From Neiella marina (GTDB lineage Bacteria > Pseudomonadota > Gammaproteobacteria > Enterobacterales > Neiellaceae): a stretch of 64,000 bases of DNA. The stretch spans positions 1-64,000 of the forward strand of contig NZ_NGNS01000006.1 in NCBI RefSeq assembly GCF_002165625.1, given 5' to 3'. The notes under the pieces are model-generated. The model was not told where the DNA came from, did no database searches, and saw only the letters and a list, made by a program, of their open reading frames with translations. This document shows positions 15,355 to 25,190 of this stretch, one piece after another (the first letter of the stretch is position 1; the number at the start of each line of letters is the position of its first letter). Made by a program: the position numbers and the translations under genes.

Positions 15355-17268
15355 GTGACCATTTATTTCATTCAAGCTGTCATCTATCTACTCGCTGCTG
15401 TCATTGCCGTTCCGCTGGCCAAAAAATTAGGTCTTGGGTCAGTGTTGGGCTATTTGCTCGCAGGGGTGGTCATTGGCCCTATAGCAGGCCTTGTCGGACA
15501 GGAAACCACGACGATTCAGCATTTTGCCGAATTTGGTGTGGTCATGATGCTGTTCTTGGTTGGTCTCGAACTAGAGCCCAAAATGCTATGGCAAATGCGC
15601 AACCGGCTACTGGGTTTAGGGGGCTTGCAAGTGCTGATCACCACAGTACTGATTGCCGCCATTGCCTTAATCATGAAGCAGCCTTGGACTGTCGCGTTAG
15701 CCATTGGTTTGATCTTCTCACTGTCATCAACTGCAATCGTGCTGCAAACCTTTAATGAAAAAGGGCTGACCAAAACCGAAGGTGGCCAAAATGCATTTTC
15801 CGTGTTGTTAATGCAGGATATCGCCGTGATTCCGATGCTGGCGCTGTTACCGCTATTGGCGTTGCCTGAATTAATGCAAGCAGCGGAGTCAATGAAAGAT
15901 GCTGCGGCCCACCATGAAGAACTGAGCTTGGTCGCCGATCTGCCCGGTTGGGCCTATGCCCTGACTCTCATCGCCAGTATTGGTGGCGTCATTCTATTGG
16001 GGCATTGGGGCAGTCAGCCGCTATTTCGTTACGTTGCCAGCTCAGGGCTACGAGAGATATTTGTTGCCACCGCCTTGTTGCTGGTGGTCGGAATCGCGGC
16101 CTTGATGAGCTTGGTTGGCTTGTCGCCAGCGCTCGGCACTTTTTTAGCGGGTGTGGTGTTAGCCAATAGTGATTTTCGCCATGAACTGGAATCCAACATC
16201 GAACCATTCAAAGGCTTATTGTTGGGATTGTTCTTTATTACCGTCGGAGCCGGGGTCGACTTCGGCATTTTTGCCGATAGCTGGCTATTCATCCTAACCG
16301 CAACGCTAGTCGTGATGCTGCTCAAAGCTGGTGTTCTGGCCGGTTTGGCGATGATGTTTGGCATTCGCGATAGCAATCGCTGGCTGTTTTCATTGAGCCT
16401 AGCTCAGGCCGGTGAATTTGGCTTTGTCTTGCTCAGCTTTACCGTCCAGCAACATGTGTTGCCAACGCCATTGGCGGCTCAGCTGCAACTGGTGGTGGCG
16501 CTATCAATGTTCCTAACACCACTACTGTTTATCTTGTATCAGCAAGTGATCTTGCCTCGCTATCAACAGCAGGCCAACGATCAGCCCTACGACACCATAG
16601 AGGAACAGGGCAATGTGGTGATTGCTGGCAGTGGCCGCTTTGGTCAAATCGTCAATCGTCTGCTCCTCGCCAACGATGTTGAAACTGTGGTGCTCGACTT
16701 AGAGGTATCGCAAATTGAAAATATGCGGCGGGTGAATATTAAAAGCTATTTTGGCGATGCCACCCGGCCAGAGTTACTTCACACCGCCGGTATTGAATCT
16801 GCGAGCTTGCTGGTGTTGGCTATTGATAATCGCGATGAAGCAGTCGAGCTTACCAAGTACGTCCGCCATAGCTTCCCGAAAGTGAAAATATTAGCCCGCG
16901 CCTTTGACCGGGGCCATAGCTATGAGCTGCGTGAGGCAGGGGCCAGTTACATCGTGGCTGAAACGTTCCACTCAGCACTTGAACTCGGTGCCGAAGCCAT
17001 GCGCCAGCTTGATTTTCACCCGTTTGAAGTCGAGCAGAAGAAGGCCGCATTTAACCGAATCGAAGCAGAGTCCAATGACCACTTATATCAGCAATGGCTT
17101 AAGGGCAGTGAGGGCGAGCGCTTCGATCACGACTACCGCAAACTGTTCATTCAGCTCCAGAGTGGTATTCAGCAAGCAATGAAAAATGATCGGGCCGATG
17201 GCCATACCAAGCATGAGCGGGGTTGGACGCCACCTCCTAAAGGCTACACTGATGATTTTGAACATTAA
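15355..17268 (+). CDS. kefB: KefB/KefC-type potassium/proton antiporter
   Basis: A 637-residue CPA2-family inner-membrane antiporter starting at GTG 15355. About twelve membrane segments cover residues 1-385. The regulatory signature HELESNIEPFKGLLLGLFF contains the conserved acidic loop of the Kef channels. An RCK/TrkA-N domain follows (about 415-540) with a nucleotide-binding motif, VIAGSGRFGQIVNRLL. The C-terminal tail is charged. In E. coli the Kef systems release K+ and acidify the cytoplasm during electrophile stress and are gated by glutathione and its adducts. The preceding oxidoreductase gene is its expected ancillary partner. Confidence 0.88.
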   Translation: MTIYFIQAVIYLLAAVIAVPLAKKLGLGSVLGYLLAGVVIGPIAGLVGQETTTIQHFAEFGVVMMLFLVGLELEPKMLWQMRNRLLGLGGLQVLITTVLIAAIALIMKQPWTVALAIGLIFSLSSTAIVLQTFNEKGLTKTEGGQNAFSVLLMQDIAVIPMLALLPLLALPELMQAAESMKDAAAHHEELSLVADLPGWAYALTLIASIGGVILLGHWGSQPLFRYVASSGLREIFVATALLLVVGIAALMSLVGLSPALGTFLAGVVLANSDFRHELESNIEPFKGLLLGLFFITVGAGVDFGIFADSWLFILTATLVVMLLKAGVLAGLAMMFGIRDSNRWLFSLSLAQAGEFGFVLLSFTVQQHVLPTPLAAQLQLVVALSMFLTPLLFILYQQVILPRYQQQANDQPYDTIEEQGNVVIAGSGRFGQIVNRLLLANDVETVVLDLEVSQIENMRRVNIKSYFGDATRPELLHTAGIESASLLVLAIDNRDEAVELTKYVRHSFPKVKILARAFDRGHSYELREAGASYIVAETFHSALELGAEAMRQLDFHPFEVEQKKAAFNRIEAESNDHLYQQWLKGSEGERFDHDYRKLFIQLQSGIQQAMKNDRADGHTKHERGWTPPPKGYTDDFEH

Positions 17269-17304
17269 CTCGGTACGGTGGTCCAACAATCGTTTTTAAA
17301 CAGC

Positions 17305-17345
17305 AGGCCCATAAACTTGCAATCCAAAGCGGGCATATTGGGCCT
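17305..17345 (+). promoter_or_regulatory. Inverted repeat upstream of mgtE
   Basis: AGGCCCA (17305-17311) and TGGGCCT (17339-17345) are perfectly complementary, with 27 bases between them. The repeat ends 33 bases before the GTG start of mgtE, so it could be a leader stem or a protein-binding site. It does not look like the known magnesium riboswitches. Evidence is symmetry and position only. Confidence 0.25.
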
Positions 17346-17378
17346 TAGTTGCTCGATCAACGATTCATAAGGACTACC

Positions 17379-18725
17379 GTGGCAGACTTATCATTACAAG
17401 CTCGGTTATTAACAGCACTGAGCAGCACCGACAAACAAGCGATTCGGGCAGACTTCAATCACCATCATCCTGCCGACATAGCCAAAGCCATGGTGTCTCA
17501 ACCCGATGCGGCAATCGCTAAGTTGCTGCAGCTCTTGCCACTGCCCGACCAAACGGACTTGTTTTCATATCTTGCCAAACGGCAACAAGCGGCACTCGTC
17601 GAAGAGTTACCTCGCAATGATATGGCTGCCTTGGTATCGGCAATGGATGCTGATGAACGAGCCGATTTATTCCATTCGTTAGGCGATCAACAACGTATCG
17701 CTATTTTGCCAGGGCTGGCCCATGCTGAGCGTGAAGACATTCGCCGTTTGTGTAGCTATCCGGAGCGCACAGCGGGCGCGCTAATGACCTCTAGCTACGC
17801 CACCTTGAGCGCCAACTTAACGGTCAAGCAAGCGATCCGAACATTACGTTTGGAAGCACCAGACAAGGAAACCATTTATCAGGCCTATGTGCTCACCGAG
17901 GATCGTCGATTGCTCGGCACCATCAGTCTCAAGCAACTCATTCTATCGCCCAGCGACGTCATGATTAGCTCACTGATGAAAACCGAAGTGGTGGCGGTAG
18001 CAACCGATTTGGCGCAAGAGCAAGTGGTAGAGAAAGTCCGTCAATATGATCTGATTGCACTGCCAGTATTGGATGACAACAACCAATTGGTTGGCATCAT
18101 TAGTTACGATGACGCCATGGACGCCGCCGAAGAGGAAGCAACAGACGATGCCCAAAAATCGGCATCGGTGGCCTCCATGCGCTCGCCACTCAGTCAAGCA
18201 AGCATCAGTGAGTTGTATCGTAAACGTATCGGTTGGTTGGTCCTGCTAGTATTCGGCGCTTTGTTGTCCGGTGCCGGTTTGGCCTTTTTTGAAGACACTT
18301 TGGAAGCGCATATCGCACTGGTGTTTTTCATGCCGTTGCTCGTTGGCAGTGGCGGTAACGCTGGTTCTCAAGCTGCTGCGTTAATGGTTCGAGCCCTTGC
18401 CACTGGCGATGTGGTGTTGAAAGATTGGTTTCGGGTGCTAGCCAAAGATCTATTGGTAGCTAGTGCCCTAGGGATCTCCATGGGCATTACCGTGTTTGCC
18501 CTTGGCTATGTCCGATCTGGGCCTGAAATCGCAATCGTTGTGGCTCTGGCCATGGTCTGCGTGGTGCTAGTTGGCAGTTTTATTGGTCTCAGCCTGCCGT
18601 TCATCTTGTCACGATTCAAACTCGATCCGGCGACCGCGTCAGGTCCGTTGGTCACCACCATCGTTGATGCCAGTGGTGTTATTATCTACTTCGGTTTTGC
18701 GACCTGGATTTTGCAAATTAACTGA
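17379..18725 (+). CDS. mgtE: Magnesium transporter MgtE
   Basis: A 448-residue MgtE channel. The start is GTG 17379, because TAAGGA lies 7 bases upstream. Domains in order: the helical N domain (about 15-120), two CBS domains (about 125-245; ALMTSSYATLSANLTVKQAI and DLIALPVLDDNNQLVGIIS), and five membrane helices (about 280-448) with the conserved MPLLVGSGGNAGSQ and GPLVTTIVDASGVIIYF. Cytoplasmic Mg2+ bound to the N and CBS domains closes the pore in the family. The last 87 bases overlap the 3' end of a convergent membrane-protein gene. Confidence 0.95.
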   Translation: MADLSLQARLLTALSSTDKQAIRADFNHHHPADIAKAMVSQPDAAIAKLLQLLPLPDQTDLFSYLAKRQQAALVEELPRNDMAALVSAMDADERADLFHSLGDQQRIAILPGLAHAEREDIRRLCSYPERTAGALMTSSYATLSANLTVKQAIRTLRLEAPDKETIYQAYVLTEDRRLLGTISLKQLILSPSDVMISSLMKTEVVAVATDLAQEQVVEKVRQYDLIALPVLDDNNQLVGIISYDDAMDAAEEEATDDAQKSASVASMRSPLSQASISELYRKRIGWLVLLVFGALLSGAGLAFFEDTLEAHIALVFFMPLLVGSGGNAGSQAAALMVRALATGDVVLKDWFRVLAKDLLVASALGISMGITVFALGYVRSGPEIAIVVALAMVCVVLVGSFIGLSLPFILSRFKLDPATASGPLVTTIVDASGVIIYFGFATWILQIN

Positions 18726-19424
18726 CGGCTGTTCGACTGCCCGCATACCAGGCAGTCGGTTGGCCAGACCAAAACCCAAACTAACCGCGAAAGCAACTAG
18801 CAGATAAATACCGCCGTAGTCTTCAGAAGTCAGCAGCACCCCGGTTACCTCCTCCATAATTGCGCCAATAAAAGCGCCAATGACAAAGAATCCGAAGGTC
18901 CAAAAAGCAATAAATCCAAACGCTCTAGCACGCCGAGATTTGACCTTTTGCAAATGTTCAATGCCCCAGAAGCCAACAACAATCACCATGGCAAAAAACG
19001 CCGAACCAATGAGGCTGTCAAAGGGATCTTCGCCAGTCGCTTGGGCATCGCGAAGCTCAGAGACCGTGACAATAGCCAGCAAAATTAGCAGCGGTATGGC
19101 AATGAACTTTTGCTGATTGGTAAACTGACGACCGTCTTTCGGGCCAAGCTGCTCAAGGGTTTCAGCCTCAATGGCAGCAAGCGTTTCGGCCGATAATCCT
19201 GATTCGCGCTTTTTTTGCTCCAATTCAATCTTCAGCTGAATCACTTCAAGTCGATTTTTAATATCGCTGGCGCGATGACCTTTATTCCGGTTCAGGCCCA
19301 ACCCTTCGATGATTCGACCTCCGTACAGTACCAAGTAATAAAGCAGCAACAGTATCCCTGCGCCAGCATTTGATTTAAAGGTATCGATAAGAGTGGTGAC
19401 TTCTGTCGGTTCCATAGCGAGCAT
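18639..19424 (-). CDS. Hypothetical membrane protein
   Basis: A 261-residue protein I do not recognise. It has one membrane segment near the N-terminus (AGILLLLYYLVLYGG), a charged helical stretch (about 45-100, rich in Glu and Lys), and four more membrane segments (KFIAIPLLILLAIVTV, LIGSAFFAMVIVVGFWG, ARAFGFIAFWTFGFFVIG, IYLLVAFAVSLGFG). The C-terminus is polar and overlaps mgtE by 87 bases in the opposite orientation. The N-terminal codons are ambiguous: ATG at 19424 or 19415. The overlapping C-terminus is poor in structure, so it may be a recent extension. Confidence 0.7.
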   Translation of the reverse strand: MLAMEPTEVTTLIDTFKSNAGAGILLLLYYLVLYGGRIIEGLGLNRNKGHRASDIKNRLEVIQLKIELEQKKRESGLSAETLAAIEAETLEQLGPKDGRQFTNQQKFIAIPLLILLAIVTVSELRDAQATGEDPFDSLIGSAFFAMVIVVGFWGIEHLQKVKSRRARAFGFIAFWTFGFFVIGAFIGAIMEEVTGVLLTSEDYGGIYLLVAFAVSLGFGLANRLPGMRAVEQPSVNLQNPGRKTEVDNNTTGINDGGDQRT

Positions 19425-19652
19425 CCATTTACCGTTGTTATCTGAGCTTAGAAGCTGGCGCTAAAGATGTATAAATTTTCACCAATCAACGGCACCGTGA
19501 ATGGGCGATGACGCACAAAGCCAGCCAGTGACAATCATGTCCACTTACCACCGGCAGGGGGATGCGAAACAGTTTTTTATCTGCATTGAAAATGAAACCG
19601 CTATAGTGTCAGTTAAACCAAATGCTCCAGTGATTTCTTTGAGACAACTAAC

Positions 19653-20054
19653 ATGACTAATCGACAGTTAGTAAGCCGATTCTTTGACGTATTCTTTGCC
19701 GACAGCCAGCAACTACAACAACTTTGCAGCCAAGATGTCACATTGCATTTTCGCGGCTCGGCAATTGCCAGAGGGCTAACAGAGCTGATTGAATTTGGTA
19801 TTGGCCAACACCAATGCTTCCCCAACTTACAATTCGATGTTCAAACAATCTTAGTGGATGGCAACAAGGCAGCAGCACGTTTGATTCAGCGTGGCACTCA
19901 TCAACATGAGTGGGATGGCATTAGCGCCTGTGGCCAATCGTTCGAGGTAGAAGAAATGATGTTTTTTGATATCGACAATGGCCGGATTCAAGCGATCTAC
20001 CCGATGTTGGATTTGGAGCTAAAAAGACAACAATTGCGTAAGCAACCGTCGTAG
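19653..20054 (+). CDS. SnoaL/NTF2-like protein
   Basis: A 133-residue protein of the NTF2/SnoaL cone-fold type (LVSRFFDVFFADSQQLQQL at the start, VEEMMFFDIDNGRIQAIYPMLD near the end). Members are small enzymes or ligand-binding proteins, such as ketosteroid isomerase-like cyclases; the activity here cannot be told. GAGA precedes the ATG. It lies 28 bases upstream of a MATE exporter gene and may be co-transcribed with it. Confidence 0.75.
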   Translation: MTNRQLVSRFFDVFFADSQQLQQLCSQDVTLHFRGSAIARGLTELIEFGIGQHQCFPNLQFDVQTILVDGNKAAARLIQRGTHQHEWDGISACGQSFEVEEMMFFDIDNGRIQAIYPMLDLELKRQQLRKQPS

Positions 20055-20082
20055 CCAAACAACACCACGAATTGAGGCAGGA

Positions 20083-21414
20083 ATGACCGAAGCAACCAAG
20101 TCGCTGGCCAGCAAACTCTATCAGATGACATTACCCATGATTGTTGGGGTATTGGCCATCATGAGCTATCAGCTTGTCGATAGCGCATTTATCGGTCAAC
20201 TCGGCGTTAAACCGCTGGCCGTCGTCGGCTTCACCATCCCGGTTTATCAGCTAATCATCGGTATTCAAGTCGGTGTTGGTATTGCCACAACAGCGGTAAT
20301 TTCTAGAGTGCTAGGTGCCAATGATCAACACCAAGCGAAGCAGCTCGGCTCTCTCGTGGTTGCCATCGGAGGGCTACTGATCGGCTTGCTTTGTGTAATG
20401 ATTTGGCTGTTTCAACGCCCCATTCTCACCATGCTTGGCGCCGAACAAGAGCTGTTGCCGTTGGCTAGCAGTTACTGGCTGCCCTGGCTCATCAGCGCTT
20501 GGCTCGGGGCTTTGCTGTATTACGGCTACAGCATTTATCGAGCCCATGGCTATACCAAAGCCCCCGGCGTAGTGATGGTGATCTCTAGCATCATTAACGT
20601 GATCCTCGATCCGCTGTTTATCTTCACGTTCGATATGGGTATTGCCGGCGCAGCGTGGGCAACTATCGTGTCATTCATTGCCGGTTGCATCATTATTTAC
20701 CCACGTGTGATAGCCAACCAATGGCTGACATTGCAAATCAACATTGGTGAGAGTTTGCGTGGACTCAACTGTCTGTCGGCAATAATGATCCCAGCCATGG
20801 CCAGCCAGTTCATTCCGCCTACTTCTGCCATGGCGGCTACTGCAATCGTTGCCAGTTTTGGCGAAAACGTCATGGCTGCGTGGGGCTTGGGCACTCGCAT
20901 CGAATATTTCTCGATTATCGTGGTATTGGCGTTAACCATGGCCATGCCTCCCATGATTGGCCGCTTTCGCGGCGCCAATGACTTCGATAGCATCCATCGT
21001 CTAGTGGTGATTGCGGTATGCTTTGTTGCAGGCTTTCAGCTATTGATGGCACTAACCACTATGGTGCTATCGCAGCCAATCGGTCGCTTGCTGACGTCCG
21101 ACCCAACAGTCGCAGCAATCGTTGGCGACTATCTTTGGAGTGTGCCTTTGAGCTATGGCGCTTTAGGTATTTGCATGGTGTTAGTGTCAGCAGCTAATGC
21201 CATGGGGAAACCAGCCACCGCTCTACTCACTTCGTTGCTTAGATTGCTCTGCTGCTACTTGCCTTGTCTTTGGATCGGCGCGCGTTGGGGCGGTATTAAT
21301 GGCGTGTTCTGGGGCGCGGCGGTCGGTAACTTCGCCGCCGGCATTGTCAGCTGGCAGCTCTACCGAACAGCACTTCGCTCATTGCGCGCAACAATTACCC
21401 CAGCAACGGCTTGA
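20083..21414 (+). CDS. MATE-family multidrug efflux protein
   Basis: A 443-residue inner-membrane exporter with about twelve hydrophobic segments in two related halves (MTLPMIVGVLAIMSYQLVDSAF opens the first, and the loop after residue 220 opens the second). MATE proteins exchange Na+ or H+ for cationic drugs. The substrate is unknown. The last 20 bases overlap the 3' end of the convergent SDR gene. Confidence 0.88.
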   Translation: MTEATKSLASKLYQMTLPMIVGVLAIMSYQLVDSAFIGQLGVKPLAVVGFTIPVYQLIIGIQVGVGIATTAVISRVLGANDQHQAKQLGSLVVAIGGLLIGLLCVMIWLFQRPILTMLGAEQELLPLASSYWLPWLISAWLGALLYYGYSIYRAHGYTKAPGVVMVISSIINVILDPLFIFTFDMGIAGAAWATIVSFIAGCIIIYPRVIANQWLTLQINIGESLRGLNCLSAIMIPAMASQFIPPTSAMAATAIVASFGENVMAAWGLGTRIEYFSIIVVLALTMAMPPMIGRFRGANDFDSIHRLVVIAVCFVAGFQLLMALTTMVLSQPIGRLLTSDPTVAAIVGDYLWSVPLSYGALGICMVLVSAANAMGKPATALLTSLLRLLCCYLPCLWIGARWGGINGVFWGAAVGNFAAGIVSWQLYRTALRSLRATITPATA

Positions 21415-22183
21415 TTGTTGCCATGAGCGCCTCGCACTTGGTGTCATCAAGCGCATCGGGGTAAGGCTGAGCGAAATGGCCTATGTCGTTATCAAAATAG
21501 CGGCCAGTTGCCTGAGCAAACTCTTCCGACAATGCCGCTCGATGCAAAATATCGACACCAATACTAATGTCGTTGCCTGCCACCCCATAGGCATCTTTGA
21601 CCATTTTACTGCCTAGGAAGGAAGCAGGATTGACGGCAACAATGACCGGGCCTTGAGCTCCCAGTTGTTTGGCCAATAAACGATTCCACATAGTCAAAGC
21701 CAGCTTGCTCTGAGCATAGGCAGCATTGTCGGATAGTGCCTTGCGACCGACTAGCGCATCTAAATCAACCGGCGCTTGGGCGGCTGAGGATAGATTCACC
21801 ACCCGACCAGTAGGCGTTAAGGCATCAAGTAAGCCTTCGGTGATGATTATCGGCGCGAAGGTATTTACCACAAAGCGAACATCCAAGCCCGCAGCATTTA
21901 GCGGGCGTGGCGTGCTGAAAATTCCGGCATTGTTGATTAACACATCCAACGATGAGTATTTGTCTCGCACCGCAGCAACGAGCGCTCGAGTGGCATCAAT
22001 GTCAGAAAGATCGGCGCAAAAGGCATCAAGCTTACCAATCGTTGCCAACTCGGCAGCTACCGCTTGTAACTTGCTTTCGTTACGGCCATGCAGCAACACC
22101 TGATGCCCTTCAGACAACAAGCGTTTGGCAGTCGCCAAACCAATGCCATCGGTTGAGCCTGTAATCAAAATCGTCTTTGCCAT
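21395..22183 (-). CDS. Short-chain dehydrogenase/reductase
   Basis: A 262-residue Rossmann-fold oxidoreductase. The cofactor motif TGSTDGIG is near residue 9, NNAG near 80, and the catalytic Ser (VVNLSSAA) and Tyr-Lys (YAQSK) are all present, so it should be active with NAD(P)H. Arg in HGRNESK suggests NADP preference. The start at 22183 (MAKTILITG) is chosen over the longer frame because GGGGA lies upstream and the family begins there. Substrate unknown. Confidence 0.85.
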   Translation of the reverse strand: MAKTILITGSTDGIGLATAKRLLSEGHQVLLHGRNESKLQAVAAELATIGKLDAFCADLSDIDATRALVAAVRDKYSSLDVLINNAGIFSTPRPLNAAGLDVRFVVNTFAPIIITEGLLDALTPTGRVVNLSSAAQAPVDLDALVGRKALSDNAAYAQSKLALTMWNRLLAKQLGAQGPVIVAVNPASFLGSKMVKDAYGVAGNDISIGVDILHRAALSEEFAQATGRYFDNDIGHFAQPYPDALDDTKCEALMATIKPLLG

Positions 22184-22301
22184 TGCGACAATCCCCGTCA
22201 ATACAAGAATCACTAGGATAGACCTTTTCTCAATGAAATGTTGCCGTTACCAGACTGTCCCAGAGTGACGATTAAAAAAACATCAACAAAACCAACAAAA
22301 G

Positions 22302-22377
22302 TTTCACATCAAAACATTTAAATTTCGACTTGACCTTTTTTATTTCGCACTGCTAGTATCCAGCCACTTTGTCGAAA
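22302..22377 (+). promoter_or_regulatory. TTTCR/CGAAA cluster before the DeoR-type gene
   Basis: TTTCA (22302), TTTCG (22323 and 22343) and the reverse CGAAA (22373) occur within 76 bases just upstream of a DeoR/GlpR-type regulator gene. DeoR/GlpR proteins often bind repeated TTTCG-like half-sites, so autoregulation or control of glmS is plausible. The motifs are short and AT-rich DNA favours them by chance. Confidence 0.35.
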
Positions 22378-22388
22378 CTTACATCAAT

Positions 22389-23171
22389 ATGTCAAAACGA
22401 AACACACAGCAGCGTAGGCATCAGATCGTCAGCCAACTGCAACAGCAGGGCAAGGTGACTGTTGATCAATTGTCACAACAGTTTGGCGCCTCTGAAGTTA
22501 CCATTCGTAAGGATTTGACTGCACTTGAGAAAAGCGGGCTGCTGCTGCGCCGATACGGTGGTGCGATTCCGGTACCGCAAGATTTGATAGCAGACTCAGC
22601 CACAGCATCTGATGAACATGTTTCGAAGCGAAAGGTCGCTATTGCTCATGCAGCAGCGGATCGCATTCGCGATCACAATCGCATTATTGTTGATAGCGGC
22701 AGTACCACCGCGGCATTGATTCCAGCGTTAAATAGCAAACATGGGTTGGTAGTGATGACCAACTCGATGAAGGTTGCCGAGACCCTAATCAACCTTGAAA
22801 ATGAGCCAACGCTGCTGATGACTGGCGGCACTTGGGACCCACATTCAGAAGCGTTTCAAGGTCAGGTTGCCGAACGAGTGCTACGCTCTTACGACTTTGA
22901 TCAGTTATTTATCGGCGCCGACGGCGTCGATTTGGAACGCGGTACCACAACCTTTAATGAACTCATTGGACTAAGCCGGCAAATGGCTGACGTCGCCCGT
23001 GAGGTGGTGGTAATGATTGAATCCGACAAAATTGGCCGCCGCATTCCAAACTTAGAATTGCCTTGGCAGAGCATCACGACCCTTATTACCGACGATGACT
23101 TGCCAACCGAACACAAAAGCCAAATTGAACAGCAGGGTGTCACCGTCATTTGCGCCCCTGTGAACGAATAA
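22389..23171 (+). CDS. DeoR/GlpR-family regulator, probable glmS regulator
   Basis: A 260-residue regulator. The N-terminal DeoR helix-turn-helix is clear (KVTVDQLSQQFGASEVTIRKDLTALEKSG, about residues 20-48). A C-terminal sugar-phosphate sensing domain follows, with IIVDSGSTTAALIPAL and FIGADGVD. It lies 39 bases upstream of glmS on the same strand. This DeoR-glmS pairing is seen in other gammaproteobacteria. I infer that it senses an amino sugar phosphate and adjusts glmS. Confidence 0.85.
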   Translation: MSKRNTQQRRHQIVSQLQQQGKVTVDQLSQQFGASEVTIRKDLTALEKSGLLLRRYGGAIPVPQDLIADSATASDEHVSKRKVAIAHAAADRIRDHNRIIVDSGSTTAALIPALNSKHGLVVMTNSMKVAETLINLENEPTLLMTGGTWDPHSEAFQGQVAERVLRSYDFDQLFIGADGVDLERGTTTFNELIGLSRQMADVAREVVVMIESDKIGRRIPNLELPWQSITTLITDDDLPTEHKSQIEQQGVTVICAPVNE

Positions 23172-23210
23172 CATCAACGAATAAACAGTGAACTATCAGG
23201 AGAACTGAAT

Positions 23211-25046
23211 ATGTGTGGAATCGTAGGAGCCGTCGCCCAGCGTAACGTTGCTGAGATCCTCGTTGAAGGGCTAAAACGCCTTGAATACCGTGGTTATGAC
23301 TCCGCAGGTATCGCAGTGTTAGACAGTGATCAGGCGCTACAACGAGTTCGCCGAGTAGGTAAAGTTCAAGAACTTGCTGACGCCATAGCTGAATCAACCA
23401 TTGATGGCCCTATCGGTATTGCTCACACTCGCTGGGCAACCCATGGCGAACCGAGTGAAACCAACGCTCACCCACATGTTTCAAGCGGCACTTTGTCGGT
23501 CGTTCACAACGGCATCATCGAGAACCACAACGAACTGCGCGAAAAGCTCCAAGGTCTTGGCTATGAATTTACCTCGCAGACCGATACCGAAGTCATCGTT
23601 CATTTGGTTCATCACGAACTGAAATCCTCCGCTAGCCTGCGCGAAGCAGTACAAAAAACCGTGGCACAACTTGAAGGGGCTTATGGCACCGTGGTACTGG
23701 ATCAAAATGATCCGGAACGTTTAGTGGTTGCTCGTTCGGGCAGCCCACTGGTCATCGGTCATGGTTTAGGCGAGATGTTTATTGCCTCCGATCAGCTGGC
23801 TCTACTACCAGTTACTCGCCGCTTTTCATTTTTAGAAGAAGGCGATGTTGCAGAGATTACCCGCCGCACTCTGTCAGTTGTCGATGTTAATGGCAACCCA
23901 GTCGAACGCCCGGCGCGTGAATCGGAAGTACGCCATGACGTCACCGACAAGGGCGAGTTCCGTCACTACATGATGAAGGAAATCTACGAACAACCAACCG
24001 CCATTCAGCGCACCCTCAACGGCCGAATCAGTAACGGCAAAGTGGTTGATAATGCCTTTGGCGAGTCCGCCCCGCACTTACTGAATCAAGTGGAACATGT
24101 TCAGATCATTGCCTGTGGTACCAGCTACCATGCCGGTTTAACTGCCCGTTATTGGTTTGAAGAACATGCCGGCGTTTCTTGCAACGTCGAAATTGCTTCC
24201 GAGTATCGCTACCGCAAATCCTTTGTCCGTCCCAATTCCCTATTGGTCACCATTTCCCAATCGGGTGAAACTGCCGACACCCTAGCCGCCTTACGACTTG
24301 CTAAAGAGCAAGGCTACATGAGTAGCTTGACCATTTGTAATGTCCCTGGCTCTTCGCTAGTTCGTGAATCAGACATGGCTTACATGATGGAAGCGGGTGC
24401 CGAAATTGGCGTGGCATCAACCAAAGCGTTTACCGTTCAACTGGTTGGTTTACTGTTGTTAGTGGCCGCTATCGGACGCAACAAAACCGAACAGGGCCCA
24501 GCTACAGAACAAGCCATTGTCAGCGCTCTTCAGGCACTGCCAGCCAAACTGGAACAATCATTATCGTTGGATAACGACATTGAAGATCTGGCCGAGGAGT
24601 TTGCTGACAAGCACCACAGCCTATTCTTGGGCCGCGGCGATCAATCGCCTATCGCCATGGAAGGGGCATTGAAGCTTAAGGAGATTTCCTACATTCACGC
24701 TGAAGCTTACGCCGCAGGCGAGTTAAAGCATGGCCCCTTGGCTCTGATTGATGCCGAAATGCCAGTCATCGTTGTTGCACCAAATAACGAACTAGTGGAA
24801 AAGCTAAAATCGAACGTTGAAGAAGTGCGTGCTCGCGGCGGCATCATGTACGTGTTTGCCGACAAAGAAGCTGACTTTGCCAGTGATGAAACCATGCGAG
24901 TCATTCAAGTACCGCACTGCGATTCATTGGTGGCCCCGATTGTCTATACCGTGCCGCTTCAATTGCTGAGCTATCATGTTGCGGTGATTAAAGGCACCGA
25001 CGTCGACCAGCCTCGCAACTTGGCAAAATCGGTCACTGTGGAATAA
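23211..25046 (+). CDS. glmS: Glutamine-fructose-6-phosphate aminotransferase
   Basis: A full-length, 611-residue GlmS, which makes glucosamine-6-phosphate from fructose-6-phosphate and glutamine, the first step to UDP-GlcNAc. Cys2 (MCGIVGAV) is the glutaminase nucleophile. Two SIS domains follow (about 290-425 and 460-600; [41 protein letters not shown]), and the C-terminus is the conserved [19 protein letters not shown] precedes the ATG. The 3' end is the attTn7 recognition region for TnsD, and a Tn7-like element begins 25 bases after the stop codon, leaving GlmS intact. Confidence 0.98.
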   Translation: MCGIVGAVAQRNVAEILVEGLKRLEYRGYDSAGIAVLDSDQALQRVRRVGKVQELADAIAESTIDGPIGIAHTRWATHGEPSETNAHPHVSSGTLSVVHNGIIENHNELREKLQGLGYEFTSQTDTEVIVHLVHHELKSSASLREAVQKTVAQLEGAYGTVVLDQNDPERLVVARSGSPLVIGHGLGEMFIASDQLALLPVTRRFSFLEEGDVAEITRRTLSVVDVNGNPVERPARESEVRHDVTDKGEFRHYMMKEIYEQPTAIQRTLNGRISNGKVVDNAFGESAPHLLNQVEHVQIIACGTSYHAGLTARYWFEEHAGVSCNVEIASEYRYRKSFVRPNSLLVTISQSGETADTLAALRLAKEQGYMSSLTICNVPGSSLVRESDMAYMMEAGAEIGVASTKAFTVQLVGLLLLVAAIGRNKTEQGPATEQAIVSALQALPAKLEQSLSLDNDIEDLAEEFADKHHSLFLGRGDQSPIAMEGALKLKEISYIHAEAYAAGELKHGPLALIDAEMPVIVVAPNNELVEKLKSNVEEVRARGGIMYVFADKEADFASDETMRVIQVPHCDSLVAPIVYTVPLQLLSYHVAVIKGTDVDQPRNLAKSVTVE

Positions 25047-25065
25047 TTGCACGACAACAAATTAG

Positions 25066-25070
25066 AGTTT
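25066..25070 (+). repeat. Target-site duplication, right copy (AGTTT)
   Basis: AGTTT at +20 to +24 from the glmS stop codon lies directly before the TGTCGG terminus and is repeated at 44966-44970. Five-base duplications at this place are the hallmark of Tn7 insertion into attTn7. Confidence 0.95.
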
Positions 25071-25136
25071 TGTCGGAAAACAATAAAGTAGATAACAAGA
25101 CAATAAAGTGGTTAAAAAAACAATAAAGTTGTTAAC
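25071..25136 (+). repeat. Transposon right end with three TnsB-type sites
   Basis: Three 17-bp sites, ACAATAAAGTAGATAAC (25080-25096), ACAATAAAGTGGTTAAA (25100-25116) and ACAATAAAGTTGTTAAC (25120-25136), repeat at exactly 20-bp spacing. Closely packed sites are typical of the Tn7 right end. The tnsA start is 55 bases further, so these sites probably overlap the tns promoter and allow autorepression by TnsB. Confidence 0.92.
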
Positions 25137-25190
25137 CATTGCCATCTGGACTACGTTTCAATGTAGACGAGGTTCAGGTGGCAAACTTTT

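Noticed and set aside
25129-25137. TGTTAACC in the right-end repeat as another copy of the TGTTAACA operator
   Set aside because: It is part of the TnsB-type site ACAATAAAGTTGTTAAC and lacks the palindrome's last base. The resemblance is coincidental.
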